DNA of 64,000 nt from Sipunculus nudus (taxonomy: Eukaryota; Annelida; Sipuncula; Golfingiida; Sipunculidae): contig CM049318.1 of assembly GCA_026874595.1 (NCBI GenBank), positions 62,160,250 to 62,224,249 of the forward strand, in the 5' to 3' direction. This document shows positions 25,706 through 36,840 of this stretch, one piece after another. Position 1 is the stretch's first letter; every line of letters begins with the position of its first letter. Below the pieces are notes generated by a model that was not told the origin of the DNA, did no database searches, and saw nothing but the letters and a program-made list of their open reading frames with translations. The position numbers and the translations under genes were made by a program.

Positions 25706-26092
25706 AATCACTATCACAGCCTTAAATCACTAATTTTGTCATAAAAAATACCATATAGATGTGAATTCAATGTTACCATACACTTTTCACTAAAGAGTAA
25801 TTATATATGTTGCGAAAAAAAGTCTCCAAGATTAATTTGATTAAAAAACAATCACTGTCACTACATTACCACACAGATGTAACCAGTGTTACCATACTCT
25901 TTTGCTATAGTTTATTATATATGTTGCGAAAAACTCACTAAAAATAATTTGACAATCACAATCACTAACACTATATTACTACATAGATATGAATACAATG
26001 TTACCATACACTTTGTACTATAGAGTATTATATGTGTTGCGAAAAACTCTCTCAAATTCATATGATTGAAAAACAATCACTATCACTACAAT
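25706..26092. repeat. tandem array, 3 units of 110-144 bp plus a partial
   Basis: Units start with AATCACTATCAC at 25706, 25850, 25960 and 26075 (partial). Each carries ATAGATGTGAATTCAATGTT-like text, then ACCATACACTTTTC.CTA, then TATATATGTTGCGAAAAACT and an AATTTGATTGAAAAAC-like end. The first unit is longer because of an insertion near its start. The middle unit reads ACCAGTGTTACC where the others read TTCAATGTTACC. It looks like a small, partly decayed satellite-like array. Confidence 0.85.
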
Positions 26093-26179
26093 TATACGTT
26101 TAACTACAGTTTAATATGCTTTCTACTTAACATTCGTACAGAATTGTTGGCGTCCTAGTGCATGATGTAAGCGGTTAGG

Positions 26180-26545
26180 AAGTCGGGCATTACCCCTTTT
26201 TTAGATACTCATACTGTATCGGGTAAATGTAGATAAATCGAGAAAATGTAGTTTTGGCTTCAGGGATCATTGCCTGAGAGAAGTGTCTTTGCAAAGGCCA
26301 CAGTCACTTGCATCCGTCTGTCTGTGGACGTTCATCACACGCATCATAGGATGCTGACTGCTGGTGAAGTTCTGGTTTAGATCTTTAGTTTCTTCTGAGG
26401 GTTTCTTTACCATGGAATCATATATGGCGATACAGCTTGTTGGCTGTAATAGCTATTACCTACCAAACCATTCAGCTATAAAGAAACCCGTCAGTTATTA
26501 CCTAACAAACAATTCAGCTAATTAATGAACTTACACGTCTCAATA
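26180..26545. repeat. interspersed repeat, family 3 copy A
   Basis: Aligns with 42913-43135 in the same orientation. Shared blocks are GGAAGTCGGGCA, TTTAGATACTC, AAATGTAGTTTTGGCT (26244), TCATTGCC, then TCTTTGC.AAGCC, CACAGTCACTTCCGT-like and TGTCTGTCTGTG words. Near its right end a 42-bp period duplicates TTACCTACCAAACCATTCAGCT (at 26456 and 26498). Class unknown. Confidence 0.6.
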
Positions 26546-26699
26546 AATGACTACAGTTTACATGTTCGTTTAGATGTTTAGATGTAACACTTTTATACCA
26601 AAAAGAAGTCTAACGTATGCTGAACGAGCGAATTTCCATATGAGATAATGCAATATGGTGAAACCTAGTAAGCAAAGAATGAAACTTAGAAATTCACAA

Positions 26700-27470
26700 G
26701 GGCATGCAGCGGCAAGGAAATGTGTGAATTTATGAATACTGGAACCACAGAATAAGTTCCCACAATAGTCCTTTGTGGCCGAGGGAGTCCTGGTAACACG
26801 GTCCGGGAGACCACAACTGTTATAAACCGAGTCTTGTAATAATAAAATGTAGAGACCCTGAGAATGTCTGATTGATGTACGCTGTACGAGCATAGCCCTG
26901 TTGTTTGGGGCTTCCCGCACGTCAGACCGGCCTGACACAATGATTTATTGTAGCTGTCTGACGCTCGCAGGCCTTATCTATACAGATTCGGCATATACGT
27001 TCGAAGTCCGCGGCGACCGGGTGATTTACTATGTACGTCTTGTTCGCCTGGTGCAGGAATATTTATGTGGGTCTTTCCCCCAGCTCCCCAGCACGCTACT
27101 CCGCCTCGCATGACCTTGTGTTACTAATGTACACTGAAGTCTGACACGATACATACAGGACTTGCTCCCGACGCTGGCCCCGACTGATTTACGTGTTGGG
27201 GGCTCATCACTTGGTCTCCCAAGGCATACACTCAACCCGCAGATAACTGACCCGGTTAACTGACACACACACACGCACTTCTCATGCCAGTTCTGTCCAC
27301 CCTCGCCGATTTCCGGACCACTTTGGACTATATGCGCCTGGCTGACCGTAAATTTATCTCTATTGGCGCAGTCCGTGCTAACCTCAAACCGTATAGACAC
27401 GTCACGTGACCCTAACAACGGCAGCGGATTAATATTAGTGTTTCTGGTCGACATGGTGAAAACATTAACT
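26700..27470. other. higher-GC complex block, candidate conserved non-coding element
   Basis: About 770 bp of balanced CpG-containing sequence, bounded on the right by a 76-bp (TA)n array. It includes a CTTATC GATA-type word at 26973-26978 and GTCACGTGAC near 27401. Overlapping frames of 122 codons (minus strand, 26570-26938) and 141 codons (minus strand, 27029-27454) are open but show no domain I recognise, and I see no consistent splice structure. Regulatory DNA is the likelier reading, by inference. Confidence 0.3.
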
Positions 27471-27546
27471 GTTTTTTATGCGTCTGCCTGTCTCTCTTTT
27501 CCTTTTTTTTGTCTCTATCTTTTAGGGACCGAAACGATATGGAAAA

Positions 27547-27548
<2 letters not shown>

Positions 27549-27624
<76 letters not shown>
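27549..27624. repeat. (TA)n microsatellite, 76 bp
   Basis: One of the longest pure dinucleotide runs here. Four overlapping frames with Tyr-Ile runs cross it and are artefacts. Confidence 0.97.
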
Positions 27625-27626
<2 letters not shown>

Positions 27627-28015
27627 TTTTTATTTCCAAAGCCTGCGAAATAAATTGTCTCTTGTCTGATGCATTCCGAAAATTGATTTTGTATGTACAT
27701 CCGGTGCCCTCTATGGTAATACAATATTCTATTAAGGGATGGAAAACTAGAGTGTTGGAACTCCGACAGATAAACGAAATAAAAATATGAATATATATAT
27801 ATATAAATAATATATTTATATATGTATATAAGTATATAAGTACATAAGCACATACACATATAAGCATACATGACCATGCATAACACCGGAACCACGGCCT
27901 TTAGGAATCACAAGGGAGACCCCCCGAAGAAAAATAAAGTTGGAGCCATAAGAAAAAACTAATGCATGACCTAAAAATCACAATCGAAGCAAATAAAATT
28001 TTCTTGATATAACTT

Positions 28016-28045
28016 AGGAGTTTTAATAATCTTATTAAAACTCCT
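28016..28045. repeat. perfect short inverted repeat
   Basis: AGGAGTTTTAATAA is followed after TC by its exact complement: 14-bp arms with a 2-nt loop. It would cruciform or hairpin readily. In this context it may be the relic of a MITE end; it is not evidence of a bacterial-type terminator. Confidence 0.8.
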
Positions 28046-28079
28046 TGATGTAAACATTAACTTACACTAAACTTATATT

Positions 28080-28330
28080 ATTTATTCATTCATTTATTTC
28101 AAAGATATTTTACCAATATGGCCTATTCAGCACAATATGCTGATTTTCATTAGGGCCCAGGGTCCAGTGAACATTTCAATTGTATAAATATAAAAAGGAA
28201 ATTTACTGCACTCATCCTATGTGGACCCGACTCGACCAACTCGCCATGAGGTAGTGGCAATGCCATGTCCCTCAGCACTGCATAGCCGTCCATAGTCCAT
28301 CGACCAAATTATGATCGTCAAACACATACC
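28080..28330 (-). mobile_element. possible 3' end of a non-LTR retrotransposon
   Basis: On the minus strand the segment reads GGGCCCTAATGAAAATCAGC, then AATAGGCC, TTGGTAAAATATCTTTGAAA and a tail of TAAATGAATGAATAA. A GC-containing 3' region followed by 'AAATATCTTTGAAATAAATGAAT' and a short tandem tail resembles the ends of many metazoan CR1/Jockey-like LINEs. I see no ORF in the segment, so the assignment rests on pattern only. Confidence 0.4.
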
Positions 28331-28627
28331 AGAATTGTAAATATGTCTGACAAATTTCGATCCCTGTGTAAACTACTTTACAGAAGTTTATGAGATCGAT
28401 GAGCAGCTGGAAAAAGGTCATGCTAATTGATAAAAGAATATACTGCATATATATACGATATAGACTATTTACTGTACATATATACTATATGTATGACAGA
28501 CATAATCAATATATATGTTTCATTGTATATATGTAAAAATTAATTTTACATATCTATTACAAAAAGCAATTTACCTACTAATAATGATGTAATAGAGTCA
28601 CACCTGATACATGTACACAAAAATTCT

Positions 28628-28629
<2 letters not shown>

Positions 28630-28693
<64 letters not shown>
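28630..28693. repeat. (TA)n microsatellite, 64 bp
   Basis: Pure alternating A and T. Confidence 0.97.
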
Positions 28694-28695
<2 letters not shown>

Positions 28696-29254
28696 AGATC
28701 TGGGCTACATAGAGTGAAATAACATCAACATTTTGACGTGAGCATAAGATATACATTGAACCAGTTCATGATCAGTTTCTTGTCACCCATACGCATAACA
28801 GTCCCCTCTCTTCCCATGCATGCAGTAATCATGGGATGGAATGGTCCGTATAATTATGGTAATAGGAGTTGAGAAAATATATACATAATTGTTTAGTCCC
28901 CTTCTGATGTCTAACTTCTATTAACTAAAGATAATCCCTTAACTGAATATTAAAAAAAAATAGGCCAGAAAACGCCTATCCCAAGGTAACCATGCAGGTT
29001 GTTCGTTTTTCATATACACGTGTTTATAACGTGGGGTACCTGTCAAAATAATTCAAACCATTCAACAAGAGCATCTGGCAATTGCAACTAACCAGCCTTT
29101 GGATACATATATTTTGTTTGTCAACATGTTCCATGCATATACCGTGTTTACGAACATTCATATATGTGGCAGAGGAAGCCATGCAGAAATCACACTAATT
29201 CTACAGGAAAGGCAGCTGGCTAAATAATTTATATAATTTCAGCGATTTTGCTTG

Positions 29255-29294
<40 letters not shown>

Positions 29295-30789
29295 CTTTCC
29301 TCTGTCTGTATTGTGTAATTCCTTTATTATAGCGAGACAGCCGCACTCTACGCTTCAAAGGGCTTTAAAAGTCTCTGAAGACTTCTCCAGTTTACAAGTC
29401 ATCTCGTAGAATTTGTTCTGTTACATCTATGTATATATACAACAGCACATGCATATATTTATAGACGGCAGGCAGAATTCAGCTTATATAGATGAAGGTA
29501 TAGTGTCTGGTATAGATATCACTGCAAAATATACATTTATAATTCCAATAAAACATAAACTACAACATTGAACTACAATAATGAATTCTCCTTAATTCCT
29601 TCTAGTTTTTTAAAATGTATATTCTTGAATGTATTGTTTCTTTGTTCTATGTGTGTTTGTCTTTTAACGTAAACTTTGTGGTTTGTGTATTAGAAAATTT
29701 TATTTGATGTAGTGGAATATATACATGCTCCTGACTTCACATAAATTATCAGACTTTATACTACTAAATTGCCTATTGTCATGTTTAATGTCAAAATCTT
29801 TTCTTGAAAAAAAAAATGTGATGAATTAAATTTTTAAGGCAGTAATGTATATATATCTTTGAAAGAAAGGGCACTTTCGTGTATCTCTGTGTGCATGGAG
29901 CAACCTCCCATCAATAAGCACAGGTAATGTACATAATAATGGTTCAGTTATTTATTATTCATATGAGATATTGAATATTCTTCTTATAGATATTTTAGAT
30001 ATATTAAAACATTTTAAAATTAGCGGACATGTATTAACTCCATCATGTTAAAGTCCGTGGATATACTTTACGTTAAATATTCTATTTTTATTTTTTTTCT
30101 GTATTTTTTGTCTCTCTGAATTTTCATTCAATTTAAGAAAACTTTAAAATTTTAGGCACATTTAATGTTTTATATAATTCAGGAACGATCATTATTTTTA
30201 TGCGTTTTGTATATTTGTATTATTTACACCTTTAATATTGTATCCCATCTCTCGCAGAGAGATTTTCAGTTTTAAAACTATTTATTTTCTCAAATTTAAT
30301 CTAAGAGACGGCATATATACATTTAGATGGGAAATGAGTGCCTACGTATATATTTAAGAGAAAATTTAATTGTTTTAAATTAAAGGCCAGTTACAGCAAT
30401 TTGAGAATGTCATACATCAAGCCTTAAAAGCTATTCAGAATAAAATGAAATTGTGAACGTTTTATTAATGATTTCTCGCAGATTTGGAATTTTACCCTCA
30501 CCGGGGGAAGCGGGCAGAGGGGAAGCCTGCCAGTAGTGGCCATGCTGAGCCGAGGCAAGCTGCCTGGAGTGGGTTACATAACACAGTTGAGGACTGACTG
30601 TACAAGATGGACTTGATATACAAAACACTTGAAAACTTTAATAAAAGCTACTCTTTTCAATCACTTTCTTTGAAATTTCAGATTTTAAAAGATTGAATCC
30701 TTATGTATAAATGCTGTGAAAATTAAATCAACAGTGCTTACAGGAAAAAAAACGTGCCGTGGCAAAAGTTGGACACAATTTAAGGTATT
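28694..30789. other. AT-rich intergenic DNA with one small GC patch
   Basis: Contains a (TA)n run at 29257-29289 and an isolated GC-rich patch at about 30490-30600, with purine-rich text such as GGGGGAAGCGGGCAGAGGGG. The patch could be a repeat fragment; no family was recognised. The rest is featureless. Confidence 0.45.
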
Positions 30790-31260
30790 TATTTTTTATT
30801 TATGCTAATAACTTAACAAACTCGCGAAATTCAGGTCTAATTTTGGGTAAACAATTGAATCTTGATTAAATAAAGTTATATCCCTGAAAAAAAAGTCTCT
30901 AGCTTCCGCAATTCTTATTCTAAATGAGTAAATATATTTCTTGATTTTTGTACAAGGTGCATTATGTTCGGGCCCATAACTTCAACATATTACGAAATAC
31001 AGACCTAATTTTTGGTTTGTACATAGAAAATGTATTAAAAATACGCATACTAAATTTGATCAGAAACAGATCAGTGGTTTTGATATTAGGCATTCTTGAA
31101 AGTTAACAATGGGTTTTTAATGGAAAACGGAGGTTTTTCCTTAATATCTCAAAGGAACGAAGTCCTAGTGACCCAATTTTCTGTACAGAAAAGAATGCTA
31201 AAACTCACATACAGGTCCAATATCTTTAGTAAGTGGCTGATTTTCTGTTAATAAACATTT
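30790..31260. repeat. degenerate tandem repeat, ~165-bp period, about 3 units
   Basis: Segments near 30807, 30977 and 31141 share an order of words: ATAACTT or ATATCTC, then an ACGAA-like word, CAGACCTAATTTTTGG or GACCCAATTTTCTG, then a GTACA..GAAAA block and AAAAATACGCATAC or AAAACTCACATAC. The match is imperfect but colinear. It resembles ancient internal repeats of DNA transposons. Confidence 0.4.
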
Positions 31261-31269
31261 ATATGCAAG

Positions 31270-31535
31270 TATGCATTGGTTTGAACATATTTATTTCTAT
31301 TGAATTGTACAAGTAGCACAAAAGTGCTAATGAACGTACTTTTCGATAATCAATAATATATTATGCAGTAAATCCAAATACAATACAATAATAAAACAAA
31401 AATAAACACATGACGCACATACTTATATACATCACATACAGGACATACTAATATACACACTGAATGTCTTGGTGAATCAAGCAACTAGCAAGCTGCTGTT
31501 TTGGATATTTGAATAAAAGGAAAGGGTTGAGTACA
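31270..31535 (-). mobile_element. probable 3' untranslated part of the adjacent LINE fragment
   Basis: Lies directly downstream (minus strand) of the reverse-transcriptase ORF relic. It is AT-rich, with no frame and no clear tail, so its outer boundary is only estimated. Confidence 0.35.
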
Positions 31536-32425
31536 TCAATAAAATATCCATGCAAATATTCTATAAAGCATGTTAAAACCTTTTGGATGAGTGGATAATG
31601 CATGCACAGCTGAAAATATAATGAAGTTAGTCTCAACATTAACATTTGGTTCTCTCATTAATATAACATTCAAAGCATATTGTTTATTTTTGTCACGAAT
31701 TGTAGTAATCCTGTCGACAGGAATTACATTTAAGAGCTTCAATTTTTCAAACAAATCGTTACTTGAGTTAAAGTAAAGGGGACATTCAAAAAAGAAATGA
31801 AATGCATCCTCATATGCATGACCACAGGAACATTTTGGGTCGTTTAGTAAACCATGTGAGAAGAGGTCCCCTTTTAATGTACTTGATTTTAAACGTAGTC
31901 TGCAGTGTAATATGGTAATTTGTCGTTGACCAGTATAAAAATAAGATGGTTTCTTTATCCTGTGTTTATATAAACATGATTTGAAAATTGTTAAGGAGCC
32001 TGACTGACGTACTGAACATGGTAGCTTATTCCATGCTTGGGTGGTTGATGGGGAAAAAAAGAAGTCTTATATCTCTCAGTCCTAGTTTTATAGGAACTCT
32101 GAAATCTGAATGATTTCTAAGTCTACCGAGTGGTCTATCGGAAACGTTAACAAACCGATCGAGACACAAATAACTTGGACACAGCCTATTTTTTTAACTT
32201 TGTAGAGAAATGTTAAATTTGCTCTCGACCTTCTTTCAGCCAACGTTTCCCAGCCTATTTCTTTCAGTTACTCGTTTGTGTTGGTGGCCTGAATAGCACC
32301 GGTACAGATCCGTGCAGCTTTATTTTGAATAGATTCCAGGGATAAAGAGTCAGTCACAGTGCAATTATGAAAAATTACATTCCCATACTCTAGAACTGGC
32401 CGTATAAATGATATATTTACATTAA
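31536..32425 (-). pseudogene. LINE (CR1/Jockey-like) reverse-transcriptase ORF, 3' part, decayed
   Basis: Read on the minus strand, the segment encodes the C-terminal part of a non-LTR retrotransposon polyprotein. First comes the thumb-region motif SFIRPVLEYGNVIFHNCT (about 32370-32422), then SLESIQNKAARICTGAIQAT. Further on are PSTTQAWNKLPCSVRQSGSL (about 31990-32048) and a C-terminal knuckle CSCGHAYEDAFHFFFEC whose CxC codons lie at 31824-31832. The protein ends at 31536. Breaks: an in-frame TAA at 32268-32270, a shift at the T7 run 32189-32195 and a shift at the A7 run 32054-32060. The catalytic YxDD region and the endonuclease are absent, so the copy is 5'-truncated and dead, as is usual for LINEs. 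Family assignment to CR1/Jockey-type is from established motif layout. Confidence 0.9.
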
Positions 32426-33098
32426 TATGTATATTTGTAGCGTGCAATTTTTAAAGCAAATATATAATAATTTACGGCTATAAAAAATGTAGCCATAATC
32501 ACTGTAATCATTAACTCTCTTTTTTTATTTGATTTTTTTGCAGTTCACCGCATGGGTATCCGTTCACAATATATAAATGTGCATTAATATATACAGACAT
32601 AAACATATTATCTCAAAGCGTCTAAAAATAATTCCGTAAAACAGTTGTCACAGTGTCACATATATACGTATGTGCAGATAACGTGAAGATTTTTTTATAT
32701 TTTGACTATTTTCTTGTAGAGTTCTTTATTTTTTTTTAACGTATACGTCGAAAACTAATCTTTCAATACACTTCATTTTATTTTTTAATTTATTTAAAGC
32801 GTTTCTGTGAATTTGTTGCAGTGAAATTATATAAACATGTATATACAATATTATGATGTAAAATGATAATTAAAAGTGTGTCCAGAAATAAAGAATTCAC
32901 ACCAAAACGTCAAACAGTGTCATCATCAAATTTATATATATACCTGCATAATGCTTTAACGGTGAAAAGAATATACAAATTTGTTTCTTTACAATAAATA
33001 TACAGAACTTTTACTAATTCTAAATTTAAACGCACATCTTGTATATTGCCTGTATATGTTATATATTCCACGTCTCATATAAAAATGGAAGTTGAACA

Positions 33099-33239
33099 AT
33101 GGAATTGATTAATTGCATCATGGAGTTACAATCAGGCATCATGGAGTTACAATCAGAAATCATGGAATTACAATCAGACATTGAGTTACAATTAGACATC
33201 ATGGTGTTACAATCAGACATCAATAATTTACAATTATAA
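33099..33239 (+). repeat. 21-bp minisatellite, 6 units, open as a heptad-repeat peptide
   Basis: Six units of consensus GCATCATGGAGTTACAATCAG start at 33115, 33136, 33157, 33178, 33196 and 33217. The fourth unit is 18 bp, a loss of exactly three bases. The array lies in a 46-codon plus-strand frame from ATG 33099 to TAA 33237-33239 that encodes seven-residue repeats of the form IMELQS(G/E/D), with Ile and Leu spaced as in a coiled coil. A second frame is also open over most of the array, so openness may simply follow from the unit sequence. No promoter or homologue is recognised. Confidence 0.85.
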
Positions 33240-34979
33240 TACCATGATATGATGAATACAAATAGATTGCTTGTTATATGTATGATAATTGGTTCATATA
33301 TATATATATATATATATAAATATGTATATATTATAATAATAATTATTATTATTTAAAATAAGATAAGTCGATGATAGCTTATAAGCTGTTGTTTTATATT
33401 CAGTGTTATCTTGTTAAACCCTTTTCAAATTACACATGAATGAAAAAATTACTCATTTTTGTTATACAATGAATACTTTTAAATGTGACATAAAATGTAT
33501 ACATATAAGAAAACTTTCATTAATGAATCCGGATCTTGCAGCTATAAAATAAAACAAAGTTTATATTATAATGTAGCAAATAAAATTAGGAATTATGTTA
33601 GATTTATAGTCAATGGACATCCAAGGATACATATAGGATCTATAGTTAAAGGCATTCTCTGCCTGAGTTACTGAATCAATCCCACATGAGTTAAATTATT
33701 CAATTTGTAGCGAAACCTTTGACCATGATAAAGACAATTTTCAACATATTTTTTTACTTTTTATTGAAATTTATTTTAATTTAAATAAATATGATTCAGT
33801 GTAAGACCCCTACATGTAAATTTAATATAGAATTAAGTTATAACAATTGATTTGCTAAAAGATCTGATAAAATCTATTCATATAATGAAAATATACAGAC
33901 AATTGTCTGTGATTATCATATATGGGAAACTCTAATTCATTTGTATTGTCCATGCAGTAAATGATAACCTAAAGTGATAGGTTATTTTTTTCAGCACAAT
34001 TAATTTTACAACCACTATCTATTCTGGGTCTTATATGAGTGGGACAGTCTTTGAGACTGATTTAATCAAGAAATTTTGAGCCCCATGACACCTCCATAGA
34101 TGCAGGCAAATAATTCAGTTGAACAGATATTATCATGCACTTTTCTGTCCAAATAAAACATATGTACCCGCATGTTAAGAAAGCACGGGTGACTTTATCA
34201 TACTAAAACAACTAGCTTGTGATCAAATCAAAACTGCATGTTCAGTAAATATATGCATAAAAAGTATTTAAGAAAGTTGTTTTTTTTTGTAATGTGTTGT
34301 AATGAAAACATCTTTCAGCTTTTATTTAGCCAACATTGTGCTTATTCTTGTATAATAATTCATGGTGTTAATACCTCTCTTCACGCTGATATTTATATAT
34401 TGTTATATATAGGTATTGTATTTTTATGTTTAATATGTTTAGTGGAGAACATGTCTGTTATAGACAGTTGGATCCTGTCAAAATAAACATACTCAAACCA
34501 TATACATATATTAGGCGAATATTTCCTAAAGACTTCAGACATATTGCGTTAAACAGGATATCAGTATTAATACGTTATACTTCTGCCAAAGCATCCATAT
34601 ATGCAAATTGATACATCTGTATCTCAGAGTACATAAAGTAGCTTTATGTATCTTTGGTAAACCTCATTATTATAAAAAGCGTGCATGCATGCACGGTAAC
34701 CATAGTTTAAATTTTCTTTTTGTTGGACCTTCTTGCAAGAGAATATATGTTGTTAGTTGATTCACCAGAAATATTCTTTTTATTAAACTGTCAAGAAATG
34801 TATAACAAGTAAACATCTTTCTACTTCTATGCTTGCAACACCCAACTAGGGATTGCGTTGGTTACTGGTAACAGCATCCATGGCCAGGCTTTGTAAAATA
34901 TACACAACAGAAAATTATGTATGAAACTGTTATTAAAGTTTTACATTAAAGATCTTCAAAGGTTAAATCTTGCAATTCA
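33240..34979. other. AT-rich intergenic DNA, nothing recognised
   Basis: Holds a short (TA)n run (about 33298-33318) just left of AT-rich text. The frames at 34238-34486 and 34426-34611 have no recognisable domain. Confidence 0.5.
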
Positions 34980-35450
34980 CTGAACCATATTTCCCCGCTA
35001 ACCATTCAGACTAAAATCAACCCTTGTCCGACAACGCCAAAAGATGGGCGACCCGAGTAGAGCCGTTTTTCGTCTGCAGCAAACGGCCCCTGGTTGACAG
35101 GGATATTGATACAAATCTGAATCCAGGGTGAAATAAAGATTTAATCGGAGGCCCCCGGGCCCGGCCAAACCGTGAAGTCACTCCGCTTTCACGGGGCGAT
35201 TGCGGGCGTTGTCCCAAGTTCACGGTGGGTCGCAGTGATGGTCGCTAGATATGGCCCAGCATGCACTGCGCGACCTAAATACATAATCAGCACAGGGGCC
35301 TGTCAAACAGTATTTGCGAACTGATCAGTCTATTTGAGGGCCCAGTTATATCACACGGCACAGGGTACGCCCGCGGACAAAGAAACAGTCTGGACAAAGC
35401 ATTACCATACGCTCTGATCCCATGGTAACACAGGCGTGAACACACATACC
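34980..35450. other. higher-GC complex block, candidate conserved non-coding element
   Basis: A 470-bp GC-rich island inside AT-rich DNA. It includes an inverted pair, CCGTGAAGTCACTCCGCTTT followed by CACGGGG at about 35169-35200. Minus-strand frames of 68 and 75 codons are unrecognised. A (TA)n array begins 190 bp to the right. Confidence 0.3.
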
Positions 35451-35633
35451 GATTTGTTTTATTCATTGTGTATATTTCTATATGTGGTGTGTATGTTTGA
35501 CTACACAAACACAAGAGGGAGATTTATTCGTGCACACTGCAAAATGGACCTTTTTAACCCTGCAGGCTTAATTATTATGTAACCTAAATTCACGAGTACA
35601 ATATCGTGATATACTTCTAAGTTTCGGTCTCAG

Positions 35634-35636
<3 letters not shown>

Positions 35637-35709
<73 letters not shown>
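35637..35709. repeat. (TA)n microsatellite, 73 bp
   Basis: Pure alternating A and T; source of a Tyr-Ile pseudo-frame on the minus strand. Confidence 0.97.
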
Positions 35710-35710
<1 letters not shown>

Positions 35711-36711
35711 CATCTGAAAATTTCATCTTTTTAATTTTATAATTTATTTGGAAGGTTTGCATTTATTTCCCCTAATTATTTTGGACTTAATTAATCTTGA
35801 AACTTGAATTAAAGTAAATGTATTATATGAAGCGATGACAGTTCTGTTACTTGCATTTTCATTTAAAAAAATTCTCTGCTCCTTCCTTTTTACTTTTTAT
35901 TAAGCATGAACACGTTTCATATAACAATTTTGAAAATGGAATAATGTCTAGACTGTTGTTCCTTGGTTACAAATTTTCCAGATTCCTCGGAAGACATACA
36001 TTTACTTAATGTATCGTCTGGCCGATGCAATAATCCCATGATTCAATGTCTGTTAATGTGTGACAGTTCTCATATATACCGTATATTCTCCTGGCCTTGA
36101 AAAACTTTATATATATGAAAATACATTTAACATTTCAAGAGCAAAATTCCCTTTGAAATGCTTTTTTATTTATATATTTATTTATCATTCAGGGTAACCT
36201 TTTTAGATTAAAATTTTGCGTATGGGCCAGTAATACATGGGTAAATTACAATGGAACACTATTTCCTATTTAGGAACATTAACTAAAATGACAGTATATA
36301 CCATAAAAATATTTAAAGCGAAAGCACAGTAACGTAAACTCGGCTAAACTCGTGGTAGAAGACAAAGTTCGTGTGAGTAGCTGAGTTATACGTTTAAAGT
36401 ATGCCTACCAATCTTATATAATTGACAAGACACGAACGTCCTCATATTCATATATATAAAGGATATTCATATTCATATTTGTTCAATATGAAAATATACA
36501 CTGAAATTGCTATTAGCTTATATATAGGTAAATATGTATTGCTCGGTGCATTGGCATGGATCTATGCATGAATAGGTGAATTTTAGTTTTTTTTTTAGTC
36601 TTATTTTTTAAAATATATTTGTGACAACAAAATGCACTAAAATGTTTGTAAATAGGCATGCATGGTTCTCCATGCATTTTTATGATACATGTATATACAC
36701 TTTTCTCCCGC

Positions 36712-36840
36712 ATGTGTCTTTTATTTGTTTCGTAAAACAATATACTCTCTAATAATGTGTCTTTTATTTGTTTCGTAAAACAATATACTCTCTAATAATG
36801 TGTCTTTTATTTGTTTCGTAAAACAATATACTCTCTAATA
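36712..36840. repeat. three identical 43-bp tandem units
   Basis: Units beginning ATGTGTCTTTTATTTGTTTC start at 36712, 36755 and 36798 and show no mismatches between copies as far as I can read. Perfect identity implies a very recent duplication or an assembly artefact. The period is not a multiple of three, so the frames crossing it are accidental. Confidence 0.95.

Noticed and set aside
25710-25725. TATCACAGCC word resembling the start of miR-2
   Set aside because: It lies in a unit of the 25.7-kb tandem array, the match ends after ten bases and no precursor hairpin is seen.
25706-26092. CRISPR array
   Set aside because: Units are diverged throughout their length, with no short constant repeats separated by unique spacers, and the genome is an animal's.
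26570-26938. 122-codon minus-strand frame as a gene
   Set aside because: No domain, signal peptide or splice context, a second frame overlaps it, and the block is GC-richer, where open frames arise by chance.
27412-27895. Long overlapping frames on both strands with Tyr-Ile runs
   Set aside because: They are translations of the (TA)n array; similar pseudo-frames occur at every long array and show no real domain.
28016-28045. Terminator-like hairpin
   Set aside because: The stem is AT-rich, the context is animal intergenic DNA and there is no upstream gene; recorded only as an inverted repeat.
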